Assembly: GCA_002483765.1 (NCBI GenBank)
Contig: DLIO01000059.1
Span: 22,825-52,755, forward strand
Source: Lentisphaeria bacterium UBA7640
GTDB lineage: Bacteria; Verrucomicrobiota; Lentisphaeria; Victivallales; Victivallaceae
Direction: 5' to 3'
DNA length: 29,931 bases
The position numbers and the translations under genes were made by a program. Positions 23,566 through 29,931 of this stretch are shown in pieces (position 1 is the first letter of the stretch; each line of letters opens with the position of its first letter). The notes under the pieces were generated by a model that saw only the letters and a program-made list of their open reading frames with translations, was not told where the DNA came from and made no database searches.

Positions 23566-25794
23566 ATGAAAATTTGCCATAAATGTTACGGAAATTATGA
23601 AAAACATGGAATATTCCGTATAAAACTGGATACTATCATTTTCGATAGTGATTCATACTTACGCAATAGATTAAAGTCGAACTTCGGCATCTGCGATGTA
23701 CGCCTTGACTATTTCGATGGGCATCTAATTATTATTTTCAACCCGAGAATTATTTGCGAGAAACAAATTATCCAATTATTGAATACTCCAGGATTCTTAT
23801 TAAAAGAAAACTTTATCCGGAACGCTGAACAGTTTTTTTCCTATCATGGCAATGTTATTCGACTAGCCGCCTGTGGATTATTGGTGGTAATCAGTTGGAT
23901 GATGCGAGTGAGATTTGAGGAAATATATAATTTACCATTGCCTGGGGCAACTAACCTGCTAACAGTGCGAATAGCTTATGCTGCTACTAATTTATTAGCG
24001 ATAGCTATCGCCATCGCCCCATATTTTCGTAAATTATTTGCGACATTTAAACGCGGTCTTTTTAGCGTCAATGTACTGATGTTCATTGCGATAACTGGCG
24101 CGCTTCTAACCGGTTACTGGCTGGAAGCGGCCACGTTTTCGTTGGTCGCTGTATTTGTTGAGGCGTTTGAAAAAATAATTTCAGTTCAAACTTGGCATGA
24201 ATATCTGAACGGCACAATCGCCAACGCCAAAAATGCCTACGTAATTGAAGGTGACAGTAGTCGAAAAATTCCAATACATGAATTAAAAGTGGGCCAACTA
24301 GTTTCAGTAAAACGTGGAATGTTGATTCCAACAGACGGCACTATCGTTTCAGGAAGCGGGTTTATTGATGAAGCTTCAATTACCGGAGAGAGTATCATTC
24401 CTGTAAAAAAGCGAGGTGACAAAGTCTACGCAGGAACACTGTTAGAAAACGGTTCAATCACCGTAGAAGCCACCAATATCGGGCACGACACCACCATTGC
24501 AGCCATCTCCAAAATGATCAACGATGCTCAGCATGAAAAAGAGACTAAAATAAAAAAAACTGCCGATAGTTGTGCAGCTTGGTTAACCTGTTTTATCCTC
24601 GCATATTCCGCTTTTCTATTTATCGCTTCCTATTGGGTAATACACAACTCCCTGGCTTCGTCGCTGGTTTACTGCCTCAGTATTATCTTCGTGGCCTGCC
24701 CTTGCACGCTATTACTGAGCACGCCACTGGCAATCCATGCCGGCGTCGGACTGGCGGCGCGTTTTGGCATCATTTTCCGCAACGGCCACATTCTCGAAGA
24801 ATTCGCCAAAACTAAAACTTTGCTGCTAGATAAAACCGGCACTCTGACTCACGGCAATCCAGAAGTCCGCGAAGCCAGAGCTTTCAGCGCCTGTTCGACC
24901 TCTAAAATGCTAAGGATTGCCGCCGCTCTGGAGCAAAACTCCTATCATCCGCTCGCTTTAGCGGTTTGTGCATATGTCATATCGCGTGGGTTAAAAATCT
25001 CTGTTGCAGAAAATTATCAAAAATTTGAAGGAGGTATTTCAGCCTCTCTTAACGGTAAAACTTATTATTTAGGAGCCAAAAAACTCATGCGTGATTTAGG
25101 TGTTGAGTTTACTCAAAAAACCACGGACTGGCTCGAAATGTCTAGTGCGAGGGGTTATGAGGTGATATTGATTGCCGACGAACAAAAAATTATTGGGGGG
25201 TTTTCATTCGTCGACCGCTTGCGCGAAGAAGCCGTCGAAGCCATCGCGAAAATACGTAGCCTGGGAATGGAAAGAATGATCATGGTTACCGGAGACAATC
25301 ACGCTTGTGCGGAACGCATTTCCAAACAGCTTGGGTTGGACGAGTATCACGCTGAGTGTTTCCCCGAAACCAAACTTAAATGTATTCGTACTTTAAAAAG
25401 CCAAGAAAGAGTTGCGATGATTGGCGATGGTATCAACGATGCCCCTGCCTTAACTGCGGCGACAGTCGGCATCGTCATGGTTGGTGTTGGTACCGACGCG
25501 GCGGTGGCAGCCGCGGATATTGTTCTTGGCAGTGGTGGCTTAAATGATTTGGCTATAGCTTACGATCTTAGTAAGAAAGTTTATCTCACGATAAAATTCA
25601 ATATAGCATTATCAGTACTTTTAATGATTATAATGGTGGCGCTAGTCAGTACAGGACAGATCAGCTTAACGGTCAGTACCTTCCTATACATCGGTTCATC
25701 GTTACTGGTGATAATGAGTTCATACGTCAGTTTCTTATTAACTGTACCGTGGCGTCGGAGAAAACGTAACCCTAAGATAAAATTAGACCAATAA
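23566..25794 (+). CDS. P1B-type heavy-metal transporting ATPase, specificity unclear
   Basis: A 742-aa P-type ATPase. The N-terminus has a CHKC pair (residues 4-7) followed by a degenerate HMA-like fold. Core motifs are TGES (273-276), the membrane metal site CPC (378-380), phosphorylation site DKTGTLTHG (Asp422), the P1B His-Pro dipeptide (461-462) and GDGINDAP (620-627). CPC is shared by Cu(I) and Zn/Cd/Pb exporters. The last transmembrane segments align with those of zinc exporters (IKFNIALSV, then YIGSSLLVIMSS), but the DxG aspartate is Tyr708 and the TM7 lysine is missing, so neither class fits cleanly. It exports a metal from the cytoplasm, probably. The gene starts 41 nt after the glycosyltransferase-like gene with a weak AGG ribosome site. 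Confidence 0.92.
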   Translation: MKICHKCYGNYEKHGIFRIKLDTIIFDSDSYLRNRLKSNFGICDVRLDYFDGHLIIIFNPRIICEKQIIQLLNTPGFLLKENFIRNAEQFFSYHGNVIRLAACGLLVVISWMMRVRFEEIYNLPLPGATNLLTVRIAYAATNLLAIAIAIAPYFRKLFATFKRGLFSVNVLMFIAITGALLTGYWLEAATFSLVAVFVEAFEKIISVQTWHEYLNGTIANAKNAYVIEGDSSRKIPIHELKVGQLVSVKRGMLIPTDGTIVSGSGFIDEASITGESIIPVKKRGDKVYAGTLLENGSITVEATNIGHDTTIAAISKMINDAQHEKETKIKKTADSCAAWLTCFILAYSAFLFIASYWVIHNSLASSLVYCLSIIFVACPCTLLLSTPLAIHAGVGLAARFGIIFRNGHILEEFAKTKTLLLDKTGTLTHGNPEVREARAFSACSTSKMLRIAAALEQNSYHPLALAVCAYVISRGLKISVAENYQKFEGGISASLNGKTYYLGAKKLMRDLGVEFTQKTTDWLEMSSARGYEVILIADEQKIIGGFSFVDRLREEAVEAIAKIRSLGMERMIMVTGDNHACAERISKQLGLDEYHAECFPETKLKCIRTLKSQERVAMIGDGINDAPALTAATVGIVMVGVGTDAAVAAADIVLGSGGLNDLAIAYDLSKKVYLTIKFNIALSVLLMIIMVALVSTGQISLTVSTFLYIGSSLLVIMSSYVSFLLTVPWRRRKRNPKIKLDQ

Positions 25795-25806
25795 TTTTGT
25801 TCTCTA

Positions 25807-25837
25807 AATTCGCGCGCGCATTATGCGCACGCTAATT
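25807..25837. repeat. GC palindrome family, copy 5
   Basis: Arms AATTCGCGCGCGCAT and ATGCGCACGCTAATT flank a single T, with two mismatches between the arms. It lies 12 nt after the ATPase stop codon, in the 227-nt gap before the DJ-1-like gene. Confidence 0.85.
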
Positions 25838-25929
25838 TCAATATCCGAAAAACCGCCAAATGACGTTTCAACTGAGCTAAACATTTTATCCAGTTTTCTA
25901 AATTTATAAACCGCTCCTGGCTTGAACAT

Positions 25930-25957
25930 TTGCATTTATCTAAAGCCAAGATATAAT
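25930..25957 (+). promoter_or_regulatory. Candidate sigma-70 type promoter for the DJ-1/tgt/comF operon
   Basis: TTGCAT and a perfect TATAAT are separated by 16 nt, predicting a transcription start near 25964 and a leader of about 58 nt. An AAAGGA ribosome site precedes the first gene. Confidence 0.45.
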
Positions 25958-26021
25958 TGATGAAGCGAAATACATTTAACGCAAATCTTGATAAATTGAT
26001 AATTATTAAAGGACAAACACA

Positions 26022-26570
26022 ATGAAAAAAATAATGGTAATTTTAGCTGATGGCTTTGAAGAAATTGAAGCTATTGGCACTATCGACATACTGCGCCGTT
26101 GTGAATTCGACGTAGTAATTGCTGGTTCAGATTCCAACTGTGTAACCGGAGCACATCAAATTAAAGTCAGCTGCGACAAGCTTTTATCAGAACTTAATCC
26201 AAAAGATTTCCACGCAGTGGTTTTACCCGGAGGGATGCCCGGCTCTACTAATTTACGCGACAGCGCAACTGTTAAAAATGCAGTGTTGACAGTTTACAAC
26301 CAAGGCGGTATTGTTGCGGCTATCTGTGCTGCTCCACTTGCTTTGGCTGAATTTGGCTTGACAGAAGGACGCAACATTACCGGTTATCCAGGAGTTGAAG
26401 GAAAATTTGGCAACTGTAATTATACCGGAAAGACTACAGAAAGCGATAAACGCATTATCACGGGCAGAGGTCCCGCTGCTGTTTTTGAGTTTGCTGCCGC
26501 CATTTCAGAAGCACTCGAAAAACCCGCATCTGATGTGTTGCGCGGACTACTTTATCCAAGTACACGCTAA
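26022..26570 (+). CDS. DJ-1/PfpI (ThiJ/YajL-like) family protein
   Basis: A 182-aa protein of typical length. MKKIMVILADGFEEIEAIG carries the conserved Glu16 that activates the cysteine, VVLPGGMPGSTNL is the characteristic loop, and AAICAAP holds nucleophile Cys102. The C-terminal TGRGPAAVFEFAAAI is typical of the YajL/DJ-1 branch rather than intracellular proteases. Family members are proposed to act in oxidative-stress protection, as glyoxalases or protein/nucleotide deglycases; the exact activity is debated. AAGGA lies about 11 nt before the ATG. Its TAA overlaps the tgt start codon (TAATG), so the two are likely cotranslated. Confidence 0.93.
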   Translation: MKKIMVILADGFEEIEAIGTIDILRRCEFDVVIAGSDSNCVTGAHQIKVSCDKLLSELNPKDFHAVVLPGGMPGSTNLRDSATVKNAVLTVYNQGGIVAAICAAPLALAEFGLTEGRNITGYPGVEGKFGNCNYTGKTTESDKRIITGRGPAAVFEFAAAISEALEKPASDVLRGLLYPSTR

Positions 26571-27667
26571 TGTCATTTACAGTATTAAAAACCGTTGGCA
26601 ATGCCCGTCGTGGCGTTCTTACCACTCCGCACGGCACAATTCAAACTCCGATTTTCATGCCGGTAGGAACGCGTGCCAGTGTAAAAGCGATGACCCCACT
26701 TGAGTTGGAAGAACTTGATGCTCAAATTATTTTAGGCAATACCTATCACTTATTTTTAAAGCCTGGACTTGAGATATTGGAAGCAGCTGGTGGATTACAT
26801 AAATTTAGTGGTTGGAAACGGCCAATGCTGACCGATAGCGGTGGATTTCAAGTTTTCAGCTTATCAAATCTACGCAAGATCGAAAAAGATGGAGTATGGT
26901 TTTCATCGCATATTGATGGCAGCCGTTTCTTTCTTGGCCCCAAGGAATCGATCAACATTCAGCGCATATTGGGTTCTGATATCGTTATGGCTTTTGACGA
27001 ATGCACGCCGTATCCATGTTCGCACGCAGACGCATTAAAATCATTAAAACAAACCTCGGAATGGGAAAAAACCTCAAGAGATCAGCCAATGTTAAAAGGG
27101 CATTTGATGTTCGGTATTGTCCAAGGTTCGACCTATCGCGATCTGCGCGAACAATCTGCACAAGAACTAGTCAAAATCGGCTTTGAAGGTTATGCTATCG
27201 GCGGCCTCAGTGTTGGCGAACCGGAAAATGAGATGTATCAATGCCTAGACTGGACTACCCCGATTTTACCATTTGACAAACCGCGTTACTTAATGGGAGT
27301 CGGAACCCCAAAACAATTAGTAGAAGCGGTGGCGCGCGGTGTAGATATGTTTGACTGTGTATTGCCGACGCGAATGGCGCGACACGGCAGTGCTTACGTT
27401 GGTAAAGGTACGGTAATTCCAGTTAAAGCTGGACGTTACGCCAAAGATTTCACGCCAGTGGATTCTGAATGTAGCTGTTATTGCTGCCAAAATTTCACTA
27501 AAGCTTATATCCGTCACCTGCTGAATGTTGGGGAAATCACCGGCTTACGGCTTTTGACTATTCATAATCTGCATTATTATTTGAATCTGATGAAACAGAT
27601 TCGCGACAGCATTGAAGGTGGAACCTTTGAACAGTTACGCGCAAAATTCGCTGAAACTGGAGCATAA
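26570..27667 (+). CDS. tgt: tRNA-guanine transglycosylase
   Basis: A 365-aa enzyme of normal length that exchanges guanine at position 34 of GUN-anticodon tRNAs for the queuosine precursor preQ1. Motifs are NTYHLFLKPG, TDSGGFQVFSL with catalytic Asp89, GIVQGSTYRDLR, GYAIGGLSVGEP, the nucleophile region DMFDCVLPTRMARHG, and a zinc site CSCYCCQNF followed by His in IRHL. No queuosine synthesis gene (queA, queC-G) is next to it, and no preQ1-riboswitch-like element is evident upstream. The first base of its ATG is the last base of the preceding stop codon. The tRNA-Val nearby has a GAC anticodon and is not a Tgt substrate. Confidence 0.97.
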   Translation: MSFTVLKTVGNARRGVLTTPHGTIQTPIFMPVGTRASVKAMTPLELEELDAQIILGNTYHLFLKPGLEILEAAGGLHKFSGWKRPMLTDSGGFQVFSLSNLRKIEKDGVWFSSHIDGSRFFLGPKESINIQRILGSDIVMAFDECTPYPCSHADALKSLKQTSEWEKTSRDQPMLKGHLMFGIVQGSTYRDLREQSAQELVKIGFEGYAIGGLSVGEPENEMYQCLDWTTPILPFDKPRYLMGVGTPKQLVEAVARGVDMFDCVLPTRMARHGSAYVGKGTVIPVKAGRYAKDFTPVDSECSCYCCQNFTKAYIRHLLNVGEITGLRLLTIHNLHYYLNLMKQIRDSIEGGTFEQLRAKFAETGA

Positions 27668-27719
27668 AAGCCCCATTGGTAGTGTTCGTGAAAAAATAAA
27701 AAAAACTTCCATCTTATTG

Positions 27720-28388
27720 ATGGAACAATTTTTATCTTTCCCCTGCCCTGGGTGCGGCGCATTAGTCGATGATAACTGGAATCAATTCTGTCCTGATTGT
27801 TGTGAAAAACTACAAATGACTTCTTCATCACACTGTCGTGGTTGCGGTGGAGGAATTGACGGCATTCTTGATTATTGCTCCAAATGCCTACAATTCGGCG
27901 CGCGTCCCTGGCAAAATGCTTACTCTATATTTGAAATCAACCAGTTCGGCCGCGAAATGATTCATCGTTATAAATACCGTAACGGAGTCGAATTAGCGCG
28001 TGCATTCGCGCGCCTTGGAGCAGAAAAAATCTGTTCTACTAATGAACATTTTGATGTCATCGTCCCAGTGCCATTGCATTGGCTACGTTATCTGCATCGT
28101 GGTTACAATCAGTCACAGCTGTTCGGTTTGGCATTGCAACATGAATTGAATATTCCGATGTGCAACCTGCTGAAACGCTGTCGCCACACTCGGCGTCAAG
28201 CTTCATTAAACCGTGAAGCTCGAATTAAAAACCTAAAAAATGCTTTCGTAATACGCAATCAACCGCAAACAAAAGGCTTGAGCGTTTTATTGATTGACGA
28301 TGTGTTTACCACTGGTTCAACTTTAACCGAAGCATGTCGCGCCCTCCCACTAGCCAAAGTAACAGTAATGACTATCGGACGCCGCTAA
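27720..28388 (+). CDS. comF: ComF family protein with zinc finger and phosphoribosyltransferase domain
   Basis: A 222-aa protein. The N-terminus has a double zinc-ribbon: CPGCG...FCPDCCEKL and HCRGCGGGIDG...YCSKCL. A type I phosphoribosyltransferase-like domain follows with IHRYKYRNGVELA, VPVPLHWLRYLHRGYNQSQ, RRQASLNREARIKNLKNAF and the PRPP-binding signature VLLIDDVFTTGSTL. ComF proteins take part in natural DNA uptake (ComFC) but are also widespread with no proven role. No other competence gene is nearby. The frame is open for 36 codons further upstream, beginning with TTG inside tgt; the ATG was preferred because the zinc finger starts 8 residues after it, though no ribosome site is clear. 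It follows tgt by 52 nt. Confidence 0.9.
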   Translation: MEQFLSFPCPGCGALVDDNWNQFCPDCCEKLQMTSSSHCRGCGGGIDGILDYCSKCLQFGARPWQNAYSIFEINQFGREMIHRYKYRNGVELARAFARLGAEKICSTNEHFDVIVPVPLHWLRYLHRGYNQSQLFGLALQHELNIPMCNLLKRCRHTRRQASLNREARIKNLKNAFVIRNQPQTKGLSVLLIDDVFTTGSTLTEACRALPLAKVTVMTIGRR

Positions 28389-28426
28389 AACAAAGGTTTG
28401 GATTTGTGGTGCAAATAAAAGAAAAA

Positions 28427-28503
28427 TGGTGGGCGTAACTGGGCTCGAACCAGTGACCTCAACGATGTCAACGTTGCGCTCTAGCCAACTGAGCTATACG
28501 CCC
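28427..28503 (-). tRNA. tRNA-Val, anticodon GAC
   Basis: Read on the minus strand it folds into a full 77-nt cloverleaf: 7-bp acceptor GGGCGTA/TACGCCC, D stem GCTC/GAGC, anticodon stem CAACG/CGTTG with loop TTGACAT (anticodon GAC, reading GUC and GUU), T stem ACTGG/CCAGT with loop TTCGAGC, and an encoded CCA. The CCA runs directly into TTTTTCTTTTATTT, a possible transcription stop. It converges with comF. Confidence 0.97.
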
Positions 28504-28524
28504 CAAGGTCAAATGAAGAATTTC

Positions 28525-28552
28525 AATATACGTCCGAGTTAAAGATTGTCAA
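28525..28552 (-). promoter_or_regulatory. Promoter of the tRNA-Val gene
   Basis: On the minus strand a perfect -35 TTGACA and a -10 TATATT are separated by 16 nt, with a predicted start about 15 nt before the mature tRNA 5' end. This is the best promoter match in the window and fits a highly expressed tRNA gene. Confidence 0.75.
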
Positions 28553-28672
28553 ACTGCGTAACTAGAAAAAACACGGAAATTCGCATAATTAACAACCGCT
28601 TATAGAAAAACAAGCGCGAAGCATTAGATTAAGCCAATTCCTAAAAAATTATAGCTATGGAGATTTTTTAAA

Positions 28673-29563
28673 ATGCATATACCAGAACAGATGCTCACCG
28701 GAACAACTTGCCCTGTAACCGCATTGCTCGGAGCTGCCGTCATTAGTGGCGCGTGCATCGTGGTTAGCCGTAAAAAAAGTGAACATTCAATGTTTGAGTT
28801 TGCGGCAGTCAGTTCGTTAATCTTTGCCGGACAGATGTTGAATTTCCCGATATTGAACGGAGTTTCCGGACATTTACTCGGTGGAGTGCTAGCGGCGGCA
28901 CTATTAGGAACTCCGCTTGGAATACTCGCTATCGCATTAGTAGTGACGGTCCAAAGTATCTTATTTGCCGACGGCGGAATGAGCGTACTAGGAGCAAATT
29001 TACTGAATATGGCGGTGATTGGCGCCGGAGTTGGGGGTTTGGCACTTTATCAGTTTAAGAAATACTTCAATCAATATCTAGCCATTGTATTAGCTGGTTT
29101 TTTGTCAGTTACTTTGGCGGCTCTAGCCGTTTCCATTGAACTTGCATTCGCTGGAACGGTACCACTGGCGGATTCGCTGCCATCAATTCTCGGCGTACAT
29201 TTGTTGATTGGAGTTGCAGAAGGGGTTTTCTCCGTGGCAATTTACGCATTGGTGATCAATAGTTCTCAACTTGCTAAACTGGAACAGCGAACAGGCATCA
29301 AAGTCGCGGCGCTAACCGTTGTGGCATTGCTAGTGACGCCATTGGCCAGCCAACATCCCGACGGTTTGGAATATATCGCCCAAAACCTTAATTTCCTACC
29401 TGAAACTGCGATAGTTCCACTGTTTTCGTTAATGCCCGATTATTGCATTCCAATGTTCGGTCAAGGAGCGTTTTCAACTTTATTGGCGGGTTTAATTGGT
29501 GCGATTATCGTCGCGTTCGCGGCATTGACAACCGCAAAATTTTTGCGAGTTGTCAAAAGATAA
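28673..29563 (+). CDS. cbiM: CbiM-type cobalt/nickel ECF transporter component with PDGLE domain
   Basis: A 296-aa membrane protein. It begins MHIPEQML, the N-terminal metal-binding signature of CbiM/NikM substrate-binding components (His2 is a ligand), and has GVSGHLLGGVLAA (His67) and ADGGMSVLGANLLNM, with seven or more hydrophobic segments. The C-terminal ~75 residues carry QHPDGLEYI (229-233), the PDGLE domain found as CbiN/NikN-like partner or fusion. It imports Co2+ or Ni2+; which one cannot be told. The usual partners CbiQ and CbiO are not encoded next to it. GGAG lies 11 nt before the ATG. I see no cobalamin-riboswitch-like sequence in the 170 nt upstream. Confidence 0.92.
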   Translation: MHIPEQMLTGTTCPVTALLGAAVISGACIVVSRKKSEHSMFEFAAVSSLIFAGQMLNFPILNGVSGHLLGGVLAAALLGTPLGILAIALVVTVQSILFADGGMSVLGANLLNMAVIGAGVGGLALYQFKKYFNQYLAIVLAGFLSVTLAALAVSIELAFAGTVPLADSLPSILGVHLLIGVAEGVFSVAIYALVINSSQLAKLEQRTGIKVAALTVVALLVTPLASQHPDGLEYIAQNLNFLPETAIVPLFSLMPDYCIPMFGQGAFSTLLAGLIGAIIVAFAALTTAKFLRVVKR

Positions 29564-29672
29564 CCGGTTACACTTGCATAGTTCGCGTTAATATTCCTAT
29601 CGCAACCAATGTTGCGTGTTTGCGCTTAACTTTCTGCCATCCGACGTAAGCCAAAAAATATCAAAGGATTTT

Positions 29673-29931
29673 ATGATTCTCGGAATTGTCATTGGACTGG
29701 CCTCTGCAGTGATGCAGTCAGGTAGCTATATCCTGAGCCGTAGTTTCATGGCAAAAAATTATTCTGCCAAAGCACTTACGATCTATTCACAATTGATTAT
29801 GGGTGTGTTAGCGTTGGCAGCGTTGCCGTTCGCATATCCTGAACGCATCACTGATGGTACCAGTGGCGAATTCTTTCTATGGACGCTACTCTGGTTGACG
29901 GTGATACCAATTGGCCAATTGGTATCACCGT
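29673..29931 (+). CDS. EamA/DMT-family transporter, 5' part only
   Basis: The frame is open to the end of the window (86 codons). It begins MILGIVIGLASAVMQSGSYI and shows two or three hydrophobic helices (through LWTLLWLTVIPIGQL), like the first helices of EamA-type drug/metabolite transporters. AAAGGA lies 5 nt before the ATG. The last 34 nt are a perfect palindrome, so the final codons may be an assembly artefact. The 109-nt gap upstream contains only a small TAACCGGTTA palindrome at the cbiM stop. Confidence 0.65.
   Translation, partial: MILGIVIGLASAVMQSGSYILSRSFMAKNYSAKALTIYSQLIMGVLALAALPFAYPERITDGTSGEFFLWTLLWLTVIPIGQLVSP
29898..29931. repeat. Perfect 34-bp palindrome at the window end
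   Basis: The 17-nt arm ACGGTGATACCAATTGG is followed immediately by its exact reverse complement with no loop, ending at the last base. It lies inside a coding frame. A loop-less perfect palindrome that stops with the sequence is typical of fold-back or chimeric contig ends. Confidence 0.9.

Noticed and set aside
28504..28672. Cobalamin or nickel-responsive regulatory element upstream of cbiM
   Set aside because: No B12-box-like sequence or NikR-type palindrome was seen, and part of the gap is the tRNA-Val promoter.

Overview
The window looks like a chromosomal segment of a Gram-negative, AT-leaning bacterium. A member of the PVC superphylum, perhaps Lentisphaerota-like, is my best guess. 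The reasons are a divergent AraC regulator and Gfo/Idh/MocA oxidoreductase pair, a very large membrane-anchored Ser/Thr kinase, exported coiled-coil and TPR proteins, and non-coding DNA rich in dispersed 'cacagagacac / cacggaggcac' repeats. This placement is inference; no rRNA or marker phylogeny is available here. No phage, transposase, CRISPR or plasmid genes were seen. Both edges look like assembly ends: the left edge lies in a dispersed repeat and the right edge stops in a perfect 34-bp palindrome.

Layout. 1-645 is non-coding and packed with short repeats. 650-1696 (-) is a Gfo/Idh/MocA oxidoreductase, divergent from an AraC regulator (1821-2690, +). The regulator is followed by rdgB and an overlapping gene for a small exported protein, then an alpha/beta hydrolase (3997-4683). 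Facing these on the minus strand is a translationally coupled block: a 1178-aa Ser/Thr kinase (6405-9941) and two tandem lysophospholipid-acyltransferase-like genes. The distal acyltransferase copy still carries an in-frame 26-codon remnant of the kinase 3' end, which records a 922-bp tandem duplication. Next on the minus strand is a 1108-aa hybrid histidine kinase (10147-13473).

From 13.7 kb onward the protein genes are on the plus strand. A two-gene operon encodes a metallophosphoesterase-PHP fusion and an iron-type alcohol dehydrogenase (11-nt overlap). A probable four-gene operon then encodes HflX, a 1263-aa exported coiled-coil/TPR protein, a polytopic glycosyltransferase-like protein with a C-terminal TPR tail, and a P1B-type metal ATPase with unusual transmembrane residues. 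A three-gene housekeeping set follows (DJ-1/PfpI, tgt, comF). Then come a minus-strand tRNA-Val(GAC) with its own good promoter, a CbiM-PDGLE metal-uptake component, and the 5' part of an EamA-type transporter.

The most distinctive non-gene signal is a family of five near-palindromes built on an AATT(C/T/A)GCGCGCGCAT arm. Each lies in an intergenic gap within 0-91 nt downstream of a stop codon, at the 3' end of an inferred transcription unit. No complete new defence or biosynthetic system is evident. The best leads are this repeat family, the kinase/acyltransferase duplication and the phosphoesterase-PHP-dehydrogenase operon.
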